Below, one piece after another: positions 54,595 to 64,000 of a stretch of DNA of 64,000 bases. The DNA lies in contig NZ_BAMS01000004.1 in assembly GCF_000616095.1 (NCBI RefSeq), forward strand, positions 162,396 to 226,395, written 5' to 3'. The notes beneath the pieces are model-generated. The model ran no database searches. It was not told the origin of the DNA and was given only the letters and a program-made list of their open reading frames with translations. The stretch is from Sneathiella glossodoripedis JCM 23214 (GTDB lineage: Bacteria; Pseudomonadota; Alphaproteobacteria; Sneathiellales; Sneathiellaceae). Both the position numbers and the translations under genes were made by a program. Within the stretch, counting starts at the first letter, position 1; each line of letters opens with the position of its first letter.

Positions 54595-56496
54595 ATGCCA
54601 ACTTATGAAGAAGATTACGCACGATCACTTTCCGACCCGGAAGGGTTCTGGGGGCAGGCAGCCGAAGAAATCAGCTGGTCGCGAAAATGGGATCGCGTGC
54701 TCAATAATGACAACGCTCCCTTTACCAGGTGGTTTGAAGGGGCTGAGCTCAATACCTGCTATAACTGTCTGGATCGTCATGTGGAAAACGGGCGCGCAGA
54801 TCAATATGCCCTGATTTATGATAGCCCCGTAACCGGGCAGGTGAAAAAATTCACCTACGCCGAACTTACGGAGCTGGTCGCCAGATTTGCAGGTGGACTT
54901 GCGAAACTGGGGATATCAAAAGGGGACCGGGTCATTATCTATATGCCTATGGTTCCCGAAGCGGCCATCGCCATGCTGGCCTGTGCGCGTCTGGGGGCTA
55001 TTCATTCCGTAGTGTTCGGCGGATTCGCTGCCAGTGAACTGGCAACGCGAATTGATGATGCAAAACCGGTTGCCATCATTGCGGGATCCTGCGGGCTGGA
55101 GCCGGGCCGGATTGTCGAATATAAGCCTTTGCTCGATAAGGCGATTGAACTTGCAACTCATAAACCCAAGAACTGTGTGATTTTACAACGGGAACAGGCA
55201 AAGGCCGCCTTGGTCGGCGGTCGGGACCATGACTGGCAGGAAGTTGCATCCAGTTCCGATCCTGTAGGTTGCGTCAACGTGGCTGCAACAGACCCCTTAT
55301 ATGTTCTTTATACGTCCGGGACTACAGGCGTGCCAAAGGGGGTTGTGCGCGATAACGGCGGACATGCAGTGGCTCTGAAATGGTCCATGAAGCATGTTTA
55401 TGACGTGGATCCGGGAGATGTGTTCTGGGCGGCCTCTGATGTGGGCTGGGTTGTTGGACATTCCTATATCGTTTATGCCCCTCTGCTTCACGGGGCGACA
55501 ACCATTCTATTCGAAGGCAAACCTGTTGGAACACCCGATGCCGGTACATTCTGGCGTGTTATTCAGGACCATAATGTATCCGTACTCTTTACCGCTCCCA
55601 CTGCGTTTCGCGCCATAAAGCAGCAGGATCCTCGCGGTGAGCTTGTTGGCAACTATGATCTCAGTCATTTTAAAACGCTGTTTCTCGCAGGTGAGCGCGC
55701 TGATCCGGACACAATTGTCTGGGCGCAGGATACATTGAAAGTTCCTGTACTGGATCACTGGTGGCAGACGGAAACCGGTTGGCCCATGGGGGCAAACTGC
55801 GCGGGCTATGGCATAAAACCGGTCAAGCTGGGAAGTCCGACCCACGCCGTTGCTGGCTATGATATTCGAATTATAGACGAAGCTGACGGGGCAACTGAAA
55901 TGCCCGCCGGCGAAATTGGCTCCATCGCAGTTAAACTTCCCCTGCCGCCGGGTGCATTGCCCACGCTTTGGCAAAATGACGAAGGTTTCCTCAAATCTTA
56001 CATGTCTGACATTCCCGGTTATTACAAAACTGGTGATGCCGGTTTTATCGACGAAGATGGCTATCTGTTCATCATGGCCAGAACTGATGACATCATTAAT
56101 GTCGCGGGGCACAGACTGTCCACCGGGGGCATGGAAGAGGTTTTGGCGGGTCATCCAGATGTCGCGGAATGTGCGGTCATTGGCGTCTCTGACAAGCTCA
56201 AAGGGCAGTTGCCGGTGGGATTTGTTGTCCTCAATGCTGGGGTTAGCCGCAGCGATGCTGACATATGCAAAGAATTGGTCCAGCTTGTTCGGGAAAAAAT
56301 CGGCCCTGTCGCCGCATTCAAGGAAGCTGCCGTTGTTAAAAGGCTGCCCAAAACCCGCTCCGGGAAAATTCTCAGGGGCATCATGCGTAAAATTGCAGAT
56401 AACGAGCCTTACCGTGAACCTGCGACCATAGATGATCCGGCTATTTTGGGCGAAATAACCGAGGCTCTTTCGACGATTGGTTATCCAAAATCCTGA
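54595..56496 (+). CDS. prpE: Propionyl-CoA synthetase
   Basis: 633-aa AMP-forming ligase. N-terminal Acs-type domain YARSLSDPEGFWGQAAEEIS and CYNCLDRHVENGRADQYALI; ATP motif LYTSGTTGVPKGVVR; WASDVGWVVGHSYIVYAPLL; substrate site WWQTETGWPMGANCAGYG; and the acetylatable catalytic lysine in KTRSGKILRGIMRK. The length and HSYIVYAP segment fit PrpE better than Acs. Confidence 0.92.
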   Translation: MPTYEEDYARSLSDPEGFWGQAAEEISWSRKWDRVLNNDNAPFTRWFEGAELNTCYNCLDRHVENGRADQYALIYDSPVTGQVKKFTYAELTELVARFAGGLAKLGISKGDRVIIYMPMVPEAAIAMLACARLGAIHSVVFGGFAASELATRIDDAKPVAIIAGSCGLEPGRIVEYKPLLDKAIELATHKPKNCVILQREQAKAALVGGRDHDWQEVASSSDPVGCVNVAATDPLYVLYTSGTTGVPKGVVRDNGGHAVALKWSMKHVYDVDPGDVFWAASDVGWVVGHSYIVYAPLLHGATTILFEGKPVGTPDAGTFWRVIQDHNVSVLFTAPTAFRAIKQQDPRGELVGNYDLSHFKTLFLAGERADPDTIVWAQDTLKVPVLDHWWQTETGWPMGANCAGYGIKPVKLGSPTHAVAGYDIRIIDEADGATEMPAGEIGSIAVKLPLPPGALPTLWQNDEGFLKSYMSDIPGYYKTGDAGFIDEDGYLFIMARTDDIINVAGHRLSTGGMEEVLAGHPDVAECAVIGVSDKLKGQLPVGFVVLNAGVSRSDADICKELVQLVREKIGPVAAFKEAAVVKRLPKTRSGKILRGIMRKIADNEPYREPATIDDPAILGEITEALSTIGYPKS

Positions 56497-56695
56497 TAAT
56501 TTGCGAATCATCCGCTGCAATTGGCGGGGTTTTGATCCGCAGTGAATTAGATTCGGGCAGGTGGGAAAATATTACCCATCTGTCCGAAATTCTGTAAAAA
56601 TCAATAAATTAAATGGTTAATTCCCCAAATAATGTTTGCTGTCAAACTACATTAAGTTGACAGGGCATGTCTGAAATTTGCATAAATATTACTAA

Positions 56696-56710
56696 TTAAC
56701 GAAACGTTAA
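56696..56710 (+). promoter_or_regulatory. Full CtrA-like box upstream of a secreted protein
   Basis: TTAA-CGAAACG-TTAA (56696-56710), the exact TTAA-N7-TTAA CtrA consensus, in the 272-base gap before the VPLPA-CTERM-like gene. The second half-site reads TTAACC. A -10 about 20 bases downstream could not be fixed. Confidence 0.45.
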
Positions 56711-56768
56711 CCTTTTCAAATCGCAAAGGGGGCGCCGACCTGAAATCACATGGGTTGGTGATGAAAAT

Positions 56769-57470
56769 ATGAAATTACTTCTCAAATCGCTGTTGGTTGC
56801 CGCTGGTGCCGCCGTGCTGTTCGCAGCGCCCGCGTCCGCCGTCACATATAATGCCACAGCTATCTATGCAGATATCGGAACCCGCACCGACGGTGATGAC
56901 AATCAGGCAGGGCGGGATAATCCTTCCAATGCCCTTGGCGCTTCAGATGGTGATTTTTGGAGCATGGGGCGGGGCGGTATTTCCGTTTTCGCATTTAACC
57001 CACCGGGCAGCTTTAACGAAGCAGTTATGACCATCGAGGAAACTTATAACTGTAACAGCGTGAACGGCAGCGGTAACTGCAGCAATTACGCTGAAAATGC
57101 TGAACTCTATGTGTATAGCGGTGCAGCAGTTGATTTTACACCTTATGAAGATGGTACTTTCGGTCCCAACAATGAAACTGTCTATGATCTGGATAGCTGG
57201 TTTGCAAGCCTGGGCTTAACTATGCTGGATACAATCGGCAACGGTGAAGCAAATGAAAATTTTGGAGGATACTCCTATGACCTTTCGGGGCTTGGCGGAT
57301 CGTATCTTTATGTAATCCTGCGGGATGCCTCAAACTCACCGGATGGTTTCGATGTCAAAAGCGTCTCCGTTTCTGTTGTTCCTCTGCCACCTGCTGTTGC
57401 CCTGTTCGGTGCGGCCCTTGGCATGATGGGGTGGGTTGCTCGTCGCAAACGCAAGGCGTTGGCGGCGTAA
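56769..57470 (+). CDS. Secreted protein with VPLPA-CTERM-like sorting signal
   Basis: 233 aa. Signal peptide KLLLKSLLVAAGAAVLFAAP ending APASA. The mature domain is acidic and Asn/Gly/Ser-rich, with GDFWSMGRGGISVFAFNPPG. A pair of cysteines occurs in YNCNSVNGSGNCSNY. The C-terminus has VVPLPPAVALFGAALG, a hydrophobic helix and RRKRK: the tripartite VPLPA-CTERM arrangement recognised by exosortase-type systems. The exosortase is not in this window. A CtrA-like box precedes it. Confidence 0.85.
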   Translation: MKLLLKSLLVAAGAAVLFAAPASAVTYNATAIYADIGTRTDGDDNQAGRDNPSNALGASDGDFWSMGRGGISVFAFNPPGSFNEAVMTIEETYNCNSVNGSGNCSNYAENAELYVYSGAAVDFTPYEDGTFGPNNETVYDLDSWFASLGLTMLDTIGNGEANENFGGYSYDLSGLGGSYLYVILRDASNSPDGFDVKSVSVSVVPLPPAVALFGAALGMMGWVARRKRKALAA

Positions 57471-57501
57471 CGCCCCTGCCTTAACGACAAAAGACAAGAA
57501 A

Positions 57502-57534
57502 AACGGCGCTGATTTTAGTCAGCGCCGTTTTTTG
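57502..57534. terminator. Bidirectional terminator between the CTERM gene and greA
   Basis: AACGGCGCTGA (57502-57512) and TCAGCGCCGTT (57519-57529), with T-run on plus and A-run on the other side, so it can serve both convergent genes. Confidence 0.9.
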
Positions 57535-57562
57535 ATTCCTAAATTCAGATCGTAGTCGGGAT

Positions 57563-58036
57563 TTAGATATATTTCACATCCAGAACTTCATAGGCTTTCG
57601 ATCCGCCGGGAGTTGTCACTTCGACACTGTCACCCTGTTCTTTGTTCAGCAACGCGCGTGCAAGCGGCGCTTTGAGAGAGAGCAGACCCTCTTCGATATT
57701 GCTTTCGTCTTCACCAACGATCTGATACGTGATTTCTTCATCTGTATCTTCATCGACCAGCAAAACAGTCGCGCCAAATTTAATTTGCTTGCCTGAAATG
57801 GCCGATACGTCAATGATTTCACTGCGGCCGAGCTTGTCTTCAAGCTCTGCAATGCGTCCTTCAATTAGGGACTGCTGTTCCTTGGCTGCGTGATATTCAG
57901 CGTTCTCCGACAGATCACCATGTTCGCGCGCTGTGGCAATCGCCTGAATAACCTGTGGCCGGGCGTTCCCTTTTAAATTTTTCAGTTCTGCTTCCAGCTT
58001 AGCATGACCAGCTGCGGTAATAGGTAGTCTTTCCAT
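57563..58036 (-). CDS. greA: Transcription elongation factor GreA
   Basis: Rescues backtracked RNA polymerase by stimulating transcript cleavage. 157 aa from the ATG; an in-frame TTG one codon earlier is less likely. Coiled coil LPITAAGHAKLEAELKNLKG to EQQSLIEGRIAELEDKL with the acidic tip DLSENAEYHAAKE; FKBP-like C-terminus (SPLAR-like segment LSLKAPLARALL). Last in the carA-carB-greA order. Confidence 0.96.
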   Translation of the reverse strand: MERLPITAAGHAKLEAELKNLKGNARPQVIQAIATAREHGDLSENAEYHAAKEQQSLIEGRIAELEDKLGRSEIIDVSAISGKQIKFGATVLLVDEDTDEEITYQIVGEDESNIEEGLLSLKAPLARALLNKEQGDSVEVTTPGGSKAYEVLDVKYI

Positions 58037-58124
58037 CAAAATCTCTCAATGCGTCGTTACGCAATAAATAACCAATGAAGCCCGGAAAATCCGGGCATCA
58101 TTCTCTCAACAATCTTCTTTCAAG

Positions 58125-61100
58125 CTAATTAGAATAGGATTGAAGTGGGTTAACTTCAAGGGCTCCTGTCTTAATTTTCTCAATTGCCATTGCAGAAGCG
58201 CGTGCACCGGCAATTGTTGTTGAGTATGGCGTCTTCATAACAAGCGCTGTATGGCGGATGTCGTAACTGTCTTTTAGCGCCTGAACACCCTCTGTTGTAT
58301 TGATGACCATGCAATGTCGCCATTCTTCATCAAATCCACAATATTGGGTCGGCCTTCCATGACTTTGTTGACCTGCTCAACCTTCAAACCCTGCTCCTGC
58401 AGGTAGTTGGCTGTGCCAGTGGTGGATACAATTTCAAAGCCAAGCTCCAGCAGTTTTTCCGCCACGTCTTTAACAAGCTCTTTATCCAGATCCTTGACCG
58501 AGATAAACACCTTGCCTTCGGTTGGAAGTTTCACGCCAGCAGCCAGCTGTGATTTGAGGAATGCGGACGCAAAATCCTTGTCGATCCCCATTACCTCACC
58601 GGTGGAGCGCATTTCTGGCCCCAGAATAACATCCACGCCGGGGAAGCGGTTGAACGGGAAGACAGCCTCTTTCACAGTGACATGTTTAAGTTGCGTGTCT
58701 TTGAGATTGAAATCGGTGAGTTTCTCGCCTGCCATGATTCTAGCAGCAATTTTGGCAATCGGATAATCAATACTTTTCGCAACAAAGGGAACCGTACGGC
58801 TGGCGCGCGGATTAACCTCCAGAATGTAAACAGTACCATCTTTGACCGCAAACTGGACATTCATAAGGCCGATCACATTGAGCTCAAGAGCCAAAGCCCG
58901 TGACTGACGGCGAATTTCTTCGATCACATCCTCCGCCAAAGTATAGGGCGGAAGGGCACAGGCACTGTCACCGGAATGGATGCCCGCTTCTTCAATATGC
59001 TCCATGATGCCTGCAACGAAAACATCCTTGCCATCTGACAGGCAGTCAACATCCACTTCGATAGCATTTTGCAGATAGCCGTCCACCAGAACCGGTGTAT
59101 CGCCTGAAACCTGCACAGCTTCGCGCATGTAGCGGTCCAGTTGATCTTCGCTGCGAACAATTTCCATTGCCCGGCCACCCAACACGTAGGAGGGGCGAAC
59201 AACAACCGGATACCCGATCCGATTGGCAATTTCGAAGGCTTCTTCAACTGATCTGGCAATTCCGTTTTCAGGCTGGATCAGTTCAAGCTTGTGCAGCAGC
59301 TGCTGGAAGCGTTCACGATCTTCTGCCAGGTCAATCGCATCAGGCGAGGTTCCCAGAATTGGAATGCCAGCAGTTTCAAGTCCTGCCGCCAGTTTGAGCG
59401 GTGTTTGCCCGCCGAACTGGACGATCACACCATGCAGGGTGCCTTTGCTCTGTTCTTTCTTCAGAACAGCCAGCGTGTCCTCAACGGTCAGCGGCTCAAA
59501 ATACAGGCGGTCAGATGTGTCATAATCGGTTGAAACCGTTTCCGGGTTGCAGTTGATCATGATGGTTTCATAGCCGGCTTCTTCCATTGCGTAAGCGGCA
59601 TGCACACAGCAATAGTCAAACTCGATGCCCTGTCCGATACGGTTGGGGCCGCCCCCTAGAATGGCGACTTTTTTGCGCTCTGTAGGCTCGGATTCGCAAA
59701 CAGGCGTGTCCCATTCATTACCTTCATATGTTGAATACAGGTATGGGGTCTGCGATGTAAATTCACCGGCGCAGGTATCAATCCGCTTATAAACCGGAAC
59801 AATGCCCAATTCTTCACGCTTTGCCGCTACTTCAGCAGCGCTAAGGCCGGAGAGTTTCGCCAGTCTCTCATCAGAGAAACCCATTTTCTTGAGCGTCAGC
59901 AGGCCACCTTTGTTTGTCGGCAGACCTTTTTCACGCACTGCGTTTTCCATCTTCACCAGTGTTTCAATCTGGCGCAGGAACCACGGCTCATATTTGCTGG
60001 AGCGGTGAATGTCTTCCAGCGACAGGCCGCGCCGGAAAGCCTCGGCAATATTGAGCAGGCGATTTGGGGTGGCTTTGGTCAGCAGGTTCTGGATTTCCTG
60101 CGGATCGTCACTCATTTCCTGTTCATCAAGGCCGCTTAATCCGGTCTCCAGTGACCGCAGGGCTTTTTGCAGGGACTCTGTAAATGTCCGGCCAACAGCC
60201 ATGGCTTCGCCCACGGATTTCATCGCAGTTCCAAGGGAGGCTTCTGCGCCTGGGAATTTTTCGAATGTAAAACGGGGGATCTTTGTGACCACATAATCGA
60301 TGGTCGGCTCGAAGGAGGCAGGTGTGACCCCTGTGATGTCATTATCCAGCTCGTCCAGCGTGTAGCCGACAGCCAGTTTGGCCGCGATCTTCGCGATGGG
60401 AAAACCGGTCGCTTTGGACGCAAGGGCGCTTGAGCGCGAAACCCTTGGGTTCATTTCAATAATGATCAGGCGTCCATTTTCCGGGTTGACTGCAAACTGC
60501 ACGTTAGAGCCACCGGTCTCCACACCGATTTCGCGCAACACCGCGATCGATGCATTCCGCATGATCTGGTATTCCTTGTCGGTCAGCGTCAGGGCCGGGG
60601 CAACCGTAATGGAGTCGCCGGTATGAACGCCCATTGGGTCCACATTCTCGATGGAGCAGATGATAATGCAGTTGTCCGCCTTGTCGCGCACAACTTCCAT
60701 TTCATATTCTTTCCAGCCAACGATGCTCTCTTCGATCAGTACTTCTGTCGTGGGGGAGGCATCCAGACCTGATGAGACGATGGTCTCAAACTCTTCCTTG
60801 TTATAGGCGATCCCGCCGCCGGTTCCGCCCATGGTGAATGACGGGCGAATGATACAGGGCAGGTGCACATCTTCAAGGGCGTTCCAGGCTTCTTCCATGG
60901 AATGGGCAATGCGGCTGATCGGCATATCCAGTCCGATTTTCTGCATCGCGCTTCTGAATTTGTCCCGGTCTTCCGCTTTTTCGATGGCTTCACGATTGGC
61001 GCCGATCAGTTGGACATTCAGCCGCTCAAGTGTTCCGCGATCATCCAGTGCCAGTGCCGTGTTGAGCGCTGTTTGTCCGCCCATGGTTGGCAGCAGCGCA

Positions 61101-61351
61101 TCGGGGCGCTCCTTTTCGAGGATTTTTTCAACAACTTCCGGTGTGATCGGTTCCACATAGGTGGCATCCGCAAGGCCCGGATCCGTCATGATCGTAGCCG
61201 GGTTGGAATTGACCAGAATGACTCGGTAACCCTCTTCTTTAAGCGCTTTGACCGCCTGCGTTCCCGAATAGTCGAACTCACAGGCCTGACCGATAATGAT
61301 CGGGCCTGCGCCAATTATCATAATGGACTGGATATCGTCGCGTTTAGGCAT
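58125..61351 (-). CDS. carB: Carbamoyl-phosphate synthase large subunit (frameshifted)
   Basis: Makes carbamoyl phosphate from bicarbonate, ATP and ammonia for arginine and pyrimidines. About 1075 aa. Start [20 protein letters not shown] overlaps the carA stop by 8 bases. Two ATP-grasp halves: [17 protein letters not shown] and [32 protein letters not shown]. The C-terminal MGS-like allosteric domain is interrupted at about 58310-58313 by one lost base (KNGDIA then [20 protein letters not shown]). Confidence 0.95.
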
Positions 61352-62519
61352 GGGCATCCACCAAATCTACAAAGCGTTTGAATAAATAGTAACTGTCTTG
61401 CGGGCCGGGGCTGGCTTCCGGGTGATACTGCACCGAGAAAACAGGCTTGTCTTTGAGGGCAATTCCCTCCACCACACCGTCAAACAGGGATTTATGAGTC
61501 TCTATAACTCCCTCTGGCAGTGTTTCGCGCTTGACCACAAATCCGTGGTTCTGCGAGGTGATCTCTACCTTGCCGGTCGTCAGATCCTTCACAGGCTGGT
61601 TAGCGCCGCGGTGGCCTTGCTGCATTTTCATTGTCTGTGCACCCAAGGCAATCGCCAGCATCTGGTGACCCAGACAGATCCCGAATGTCGGAATGCCGCT
61701 ATCCACGCATTTGCGAATAACCGGAACGGCATATTCGCCTGTCGCAGCCGGATCACCGGGGCCATTGGCGAGGAAAATACCATCCGGTTTGTGGGACATG
61801 ATGTCTTCAAAACTGGATGTGGCCGGAACCACCGTGATGGAGCAGCCGTGAGAGGCAAGACAGCGCAAAATGTTTTTCTTCACACCGTAGTCTACTGCCA
61901 CAATATGCCGCTTGGCCGATTGCAGCTTCCCGTAACCGCTTTCAATGCTCCAGCTGGTCTCGCTCCATTCGTAAGGCTCCTTGCAGGAGACTTCTTTGGC
62001 AAGATCCATGCCTTCAAGGCCGGGCCATTCAGCAGCTTTTTTCTTCAGCGCTTCCAGATCAAACTCGCCATTTTCGTTATGGGCAATCACGCCGTTCGGG
62101 GCGCCCAGTTCGCGAATAACATGCGTAAGGCGGCGGGTATCAATTCCTGAAATCCCGATCAGATCCCGCTCGATCAACCATTTATTCAGATGATCTGCAG
62201 CCCGCCAGTTGGCCGGGTCGGTCACATCCGCGCGCACGATCAGACCATTTGCCGCACTGCCTGAGGTTTCCACATCCTCGTCATTAAATCCGACATTTCC
62301 GATATGCGGGAATGTGAATGTAATGAGCTGGCCTGCAAATGAGGGGTCTGTCAGGCTTTCCTGATAACCGGTCATCGAGGTGTTAAAGCAGACTTCACCA
62401 GTTGTTTCACCTGTTTTGCCAATTCCAAAGCCGTGAAAAACCGATCCGTCACCAAGCACAAGCACCGCGGTTGCTGTCCGGGCCTCGTGCAAATCTGGAG
62501 TATAAAGTGATTTAGACAT
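61344..62519 (-). CDS. carA: Carbamoyl-phosphate synthase small subunit
   Basis: Glutamine amidotransferase subunit, 391 aa from [20 protein letters not shown]; a longer in-frame start is rejected because it lacks an SD and extends beyond family length. GATase nucleophile in [16 protein letters not shown], and the His-Glu pair in [20 protein letters not shown] and SQNHGFVV are intact. Overlaps carB by 8 bases. Confidence 0.96.
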   Translation of the reverse strand: MSKSLYTPDLHEARTATAVLVLGDGSVFHGFGIGKTGETTGEVCFNTSMTGYQESLTDPSFAGQLITFTFPHIGNVGFNDEDVETSGSAANGLIVRADVTDPANWRAADHLNKWLIERDLIGISGIDTRRLTHVIRELGAPNGVIAHNENGEFDLEALKKKAAEWPGLEGMDLAKEVSCKEPYEWSETSWSIESGYGKLQSAKRHIVAVDYGVKKNILRCLASHGCSITVVPATSSFEDIMSHKPDGIFLANGPGDPAATGEYAVPVIRKCVDSGIPTFGICLGHQMLAIALGAQTMKMQQGHRGANQPVKDLTTGKVEITSQNHGFVVKRETLPEGVIETHKSLFDGVVEGIALKDKPVFSVQYHPEASPGPQDSYYLFKRFVDLVDAHA

Positions 62520-62733
62520 GCCTTTAGGGACCCCTTGCACTAAGTGCTGGGCCGCAATCCTTCTGCCAATATGAATATTGACGCGGGAACATAGGGTATA
62601 GACTGGCACTCGTCAAGTTCTTAGTTGTAAAATTTTTCTTTTAAAATCAATGACTTAGATAAAAAATTTGGTTTGCTTAATTTGCCCTGTTGCGGTACTA
62701 TGGCCGCTTTCCTTGGCGACAATATAAGTGATT

Positions 62734-63192
62734 ATGCTACGTACCCAATTAAAAGATTCTCTAAAAGATGCAATGAAATCAAAGGATAAGCGTAAAATTT
62801 CAACGCTTAGACTTATTCTTGCCACTCTCCATGACCGTGATCTTGCTGCGCGCGAGAAGGGTTCGGATGAAGGAATCAGCGAAGATGAGATTCTTCAGAT
62901 GTTGACGACCATGGTCCGCCAGCGAAAGGATTCCATCAAGGCCTATGAAGAAGGTGGGCGTGTCGACCTCGCCGCGGCGGAGCAGGAAGAAATTGATGTC
63001 ATCTCCGAATATCTTCCCAAACAGTTTGACGAAGCGGAGATGAAATCGGCAATCAGGGAGACTATTGCGGATATCGGCGCAGAAGGCCTTAAAGATATGG
63101 GTAAAACCATGGGCGCGCTGAAAAGCAAATATGCCGGCCGGATGGATTTTGCAAAAGCGAGCGCGCTTGTGAAGTCCGAGCTGGGGGCTTAA
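62734..63192 (+). CDS. GatB/YqeY domain-containing protein
   Basis: 152 aa. Start at MLRTQLKDSLKDAMKSKDKR; a GTG two codons earlier is in frame. Contains STLRLILATLHDRDLAAREK, EILQMLTTMVRQRKDSIKAY and the C-terminal MGKTMGALKSKYAGRMDFA typical of YqeY. It resembles the tRNA-binding tail domain of GatB. yqeY-dnaG is a conserved alphaproteobacterial pair. Divergent from carA. Confidence 0.92.
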   Translation: MLRTQLKDSLKDAMKSKDKRKISTLRLILATLHDRDLAAREKGSDEGISEDEILQMLTTMVRQRKDSIKAYEEGGRVDLAAAEQEEIDVISEYLPKQFDEAEMKSAIRETIADIGAEGLKDMGKTMGALKSKYAGRMDFAKASALVKSELGA

Positions 63193-63247
63193 GGTAGATC
63201 TCCTTCGCGTGTGGAGCTTTCGGTTTTTGGACGTGTAGGGAACACAG

Positions 63248-64000
63248 ATGGCATTTCCGCCGCAATTTTTGGATGAGATACGAAACCGGGTCAGCCTTGT
63301 CGAGTTAATCGGCAGGAAAACCAAACTCGTGCGCAAGGGCCGTGAACATAGCGGCCTGTGTCCCTTCCATAATGAAAAAACGCCGTCCTTCACCGTCAAC
63401 GAAGAAAAGGGCTTTTATCACTGTTTTGGCTGCGGGGCTCACGGTGATCAGGTCGAATTTGTCAAGCAGACCGAAGGGGTCACTTTTCCCGAAGCGATTG
63501 AACGACTGGCGGCACTCGCGGGCATGCAGATGCCGGTTGAGAGACCGGAGGAGCGACAGCGGCAGAATCAGGCCGCCACCTTGCATGAGGTGATGGAAAA
63601 GGCCGCTGAGTGGTTCGCAGGGCAGCTGAACTCGCAGGCGGGCAGTCACGCCCGCAGCTATATTCAACAGCGTGAACTGTCAAATCAGGCGGTCAGTCAT
63701 TTTCGGCTGGGCTATGCACCCAACTCCCGCACGGCCTTGAAAGAAGCCCTGCTGGCCCGGGGGATTTCCGAAGCGCTCATGCTGGAGGCAGGGCTGCTGA
63801 TAAAGCCCGATGATGGGCGGGACAGCTATGACGCTTTCGCGATCGCCTGATGTTTCCAATAGCGGATCGTCAGGGGCGTGTGATTGCGTTCGGGGGCAGG
63901 GCGTTGGGCGATGCACCTGCCAAATATCTGAACTCTCCTGATACGCCTCTTTTTCACAAAGGGCGCGTTCTTTACAATATGGCTGGTGCCAGAAGTCACG
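63248..64000 (+). CDS. dnaG: DNA primase (3' truncated by window, frameshifted)
   Basis: Lays RNA primers for replication. ATG at 63248 ([20 protein letters not shown]). The CHC2 zinc finger is complete: [13 protein letters not shown] then [17 protein letters not shown] base is lost after 63832: SYD should continue [20 protein letters not shown] and [20 protein letters not shown], which is read in the shifted frame to the window end. The TOPRIM catalytic core and the C-terminal DnaB-binding domain lie outside the window. Confidence 0.94.

Noticed and set aside
57502..57534. Possible REP/BIME-like repeat.
   Set aside because: It is a single bidirectional terminator between convergent genes, with T- and A-runs.

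Overview
The window is a stretch of chromosome from a moderate-GC alphaproteobacterium. Supporting markers are a classical petABC cytochrome bc1 operon beside trmL-hemF, carA-carB-greA and yqeY-dnaG blocks, a TrcR (DUF1013) regulator, DUF1192 and DUF1127 proteins, a MidA-type methyltransferase, an ELM1-like protein and a trxB / LsrB-VtlR-type LysR pair. The genus cannot be fixed from sequence alone. Almost everything is core metabolism. I see no phage, transposon, integron or CRISPR, and no tRNA or rRNA gene.

Layout. 0-3.4 kb: hemF start, trmL, then petABC. 3.4-5.7 kb: adenine salvage (mtnP, apt) and a glyoxalase-like protein. 5.8-12.3 kb (minus): dienelactone hydrolase, NfeD and SPFH membrane pair, two MaoC proteins, ychF-pth-rplY-prs. 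12.5-16.1 kb (minus): lipoprotein, pgeF, MidA-like, lgt. 16.2-20.2 kb (plus): ubiK, ybjN-like, two tandem proC, csaA flanked by two phasin-like proteins. 20.2-22.8 kb (minus): marR and an OmpR/EnvZ-type pair, divergent from ilvE. 25.2-28.3 kb: molybdopterin genes (moaE, moaD, a mobB-moeA fusion) and pgsA. 28.3-37 kb: uvrC, an AT-rich gap, folB and a pteridine-reductase-like SDR, a Ca/Na exchanger, TraB/GumN, modA, uvrB. 37-43.1 kb: DUF1127, LysR, aspartate aminotransferase, an EF-G paralogue, msrP. 43.1-46.9 kb: small-RNA array, LysR, trxB, ELM1. 47-54.5 kb: lrp, acyl-CoA synthetase, metY, a fourth sRNA copy, quinone oxidoreductase, trcR. 54.6-64 kb: prpE, a VPLPA-CTERM-like secreted protein, greA-carB-carA, yqeY, dnaG.

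The most interesting content is non-coding. Between msrP and the LysR gene, 789 bp without a protein gene hold three tandem minus-strand small-RNA genes. Each ends in a Rho-independent terminator and carries CUCCC-type anti-Shine-Dalgarno motifs in hairpin loops and in a conserved single-stranded core. A fourth copy lies 9 kb away at 52.05 kb. Neighbourhood (trxB, LsrB/VtlR-type regulator) and architecture match the AbcR (alpha-r15) family, here apparently expanded to four. The leader of the EF-G-like gene at 39998 is an exact juxtaposition of the complements of two sRNA motifs, so it is a strong predicted target.

About 18 single-base frame disruptions occur in 16 genes, many of them normally essential or highly conserved (petA, petB, ychF, carB, dnaG, uvrB). 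Nearly all are one-base losses that restore a perfect family match when corrected, so I read them as sequencing or assembly errors and give the reconstructed full extents.
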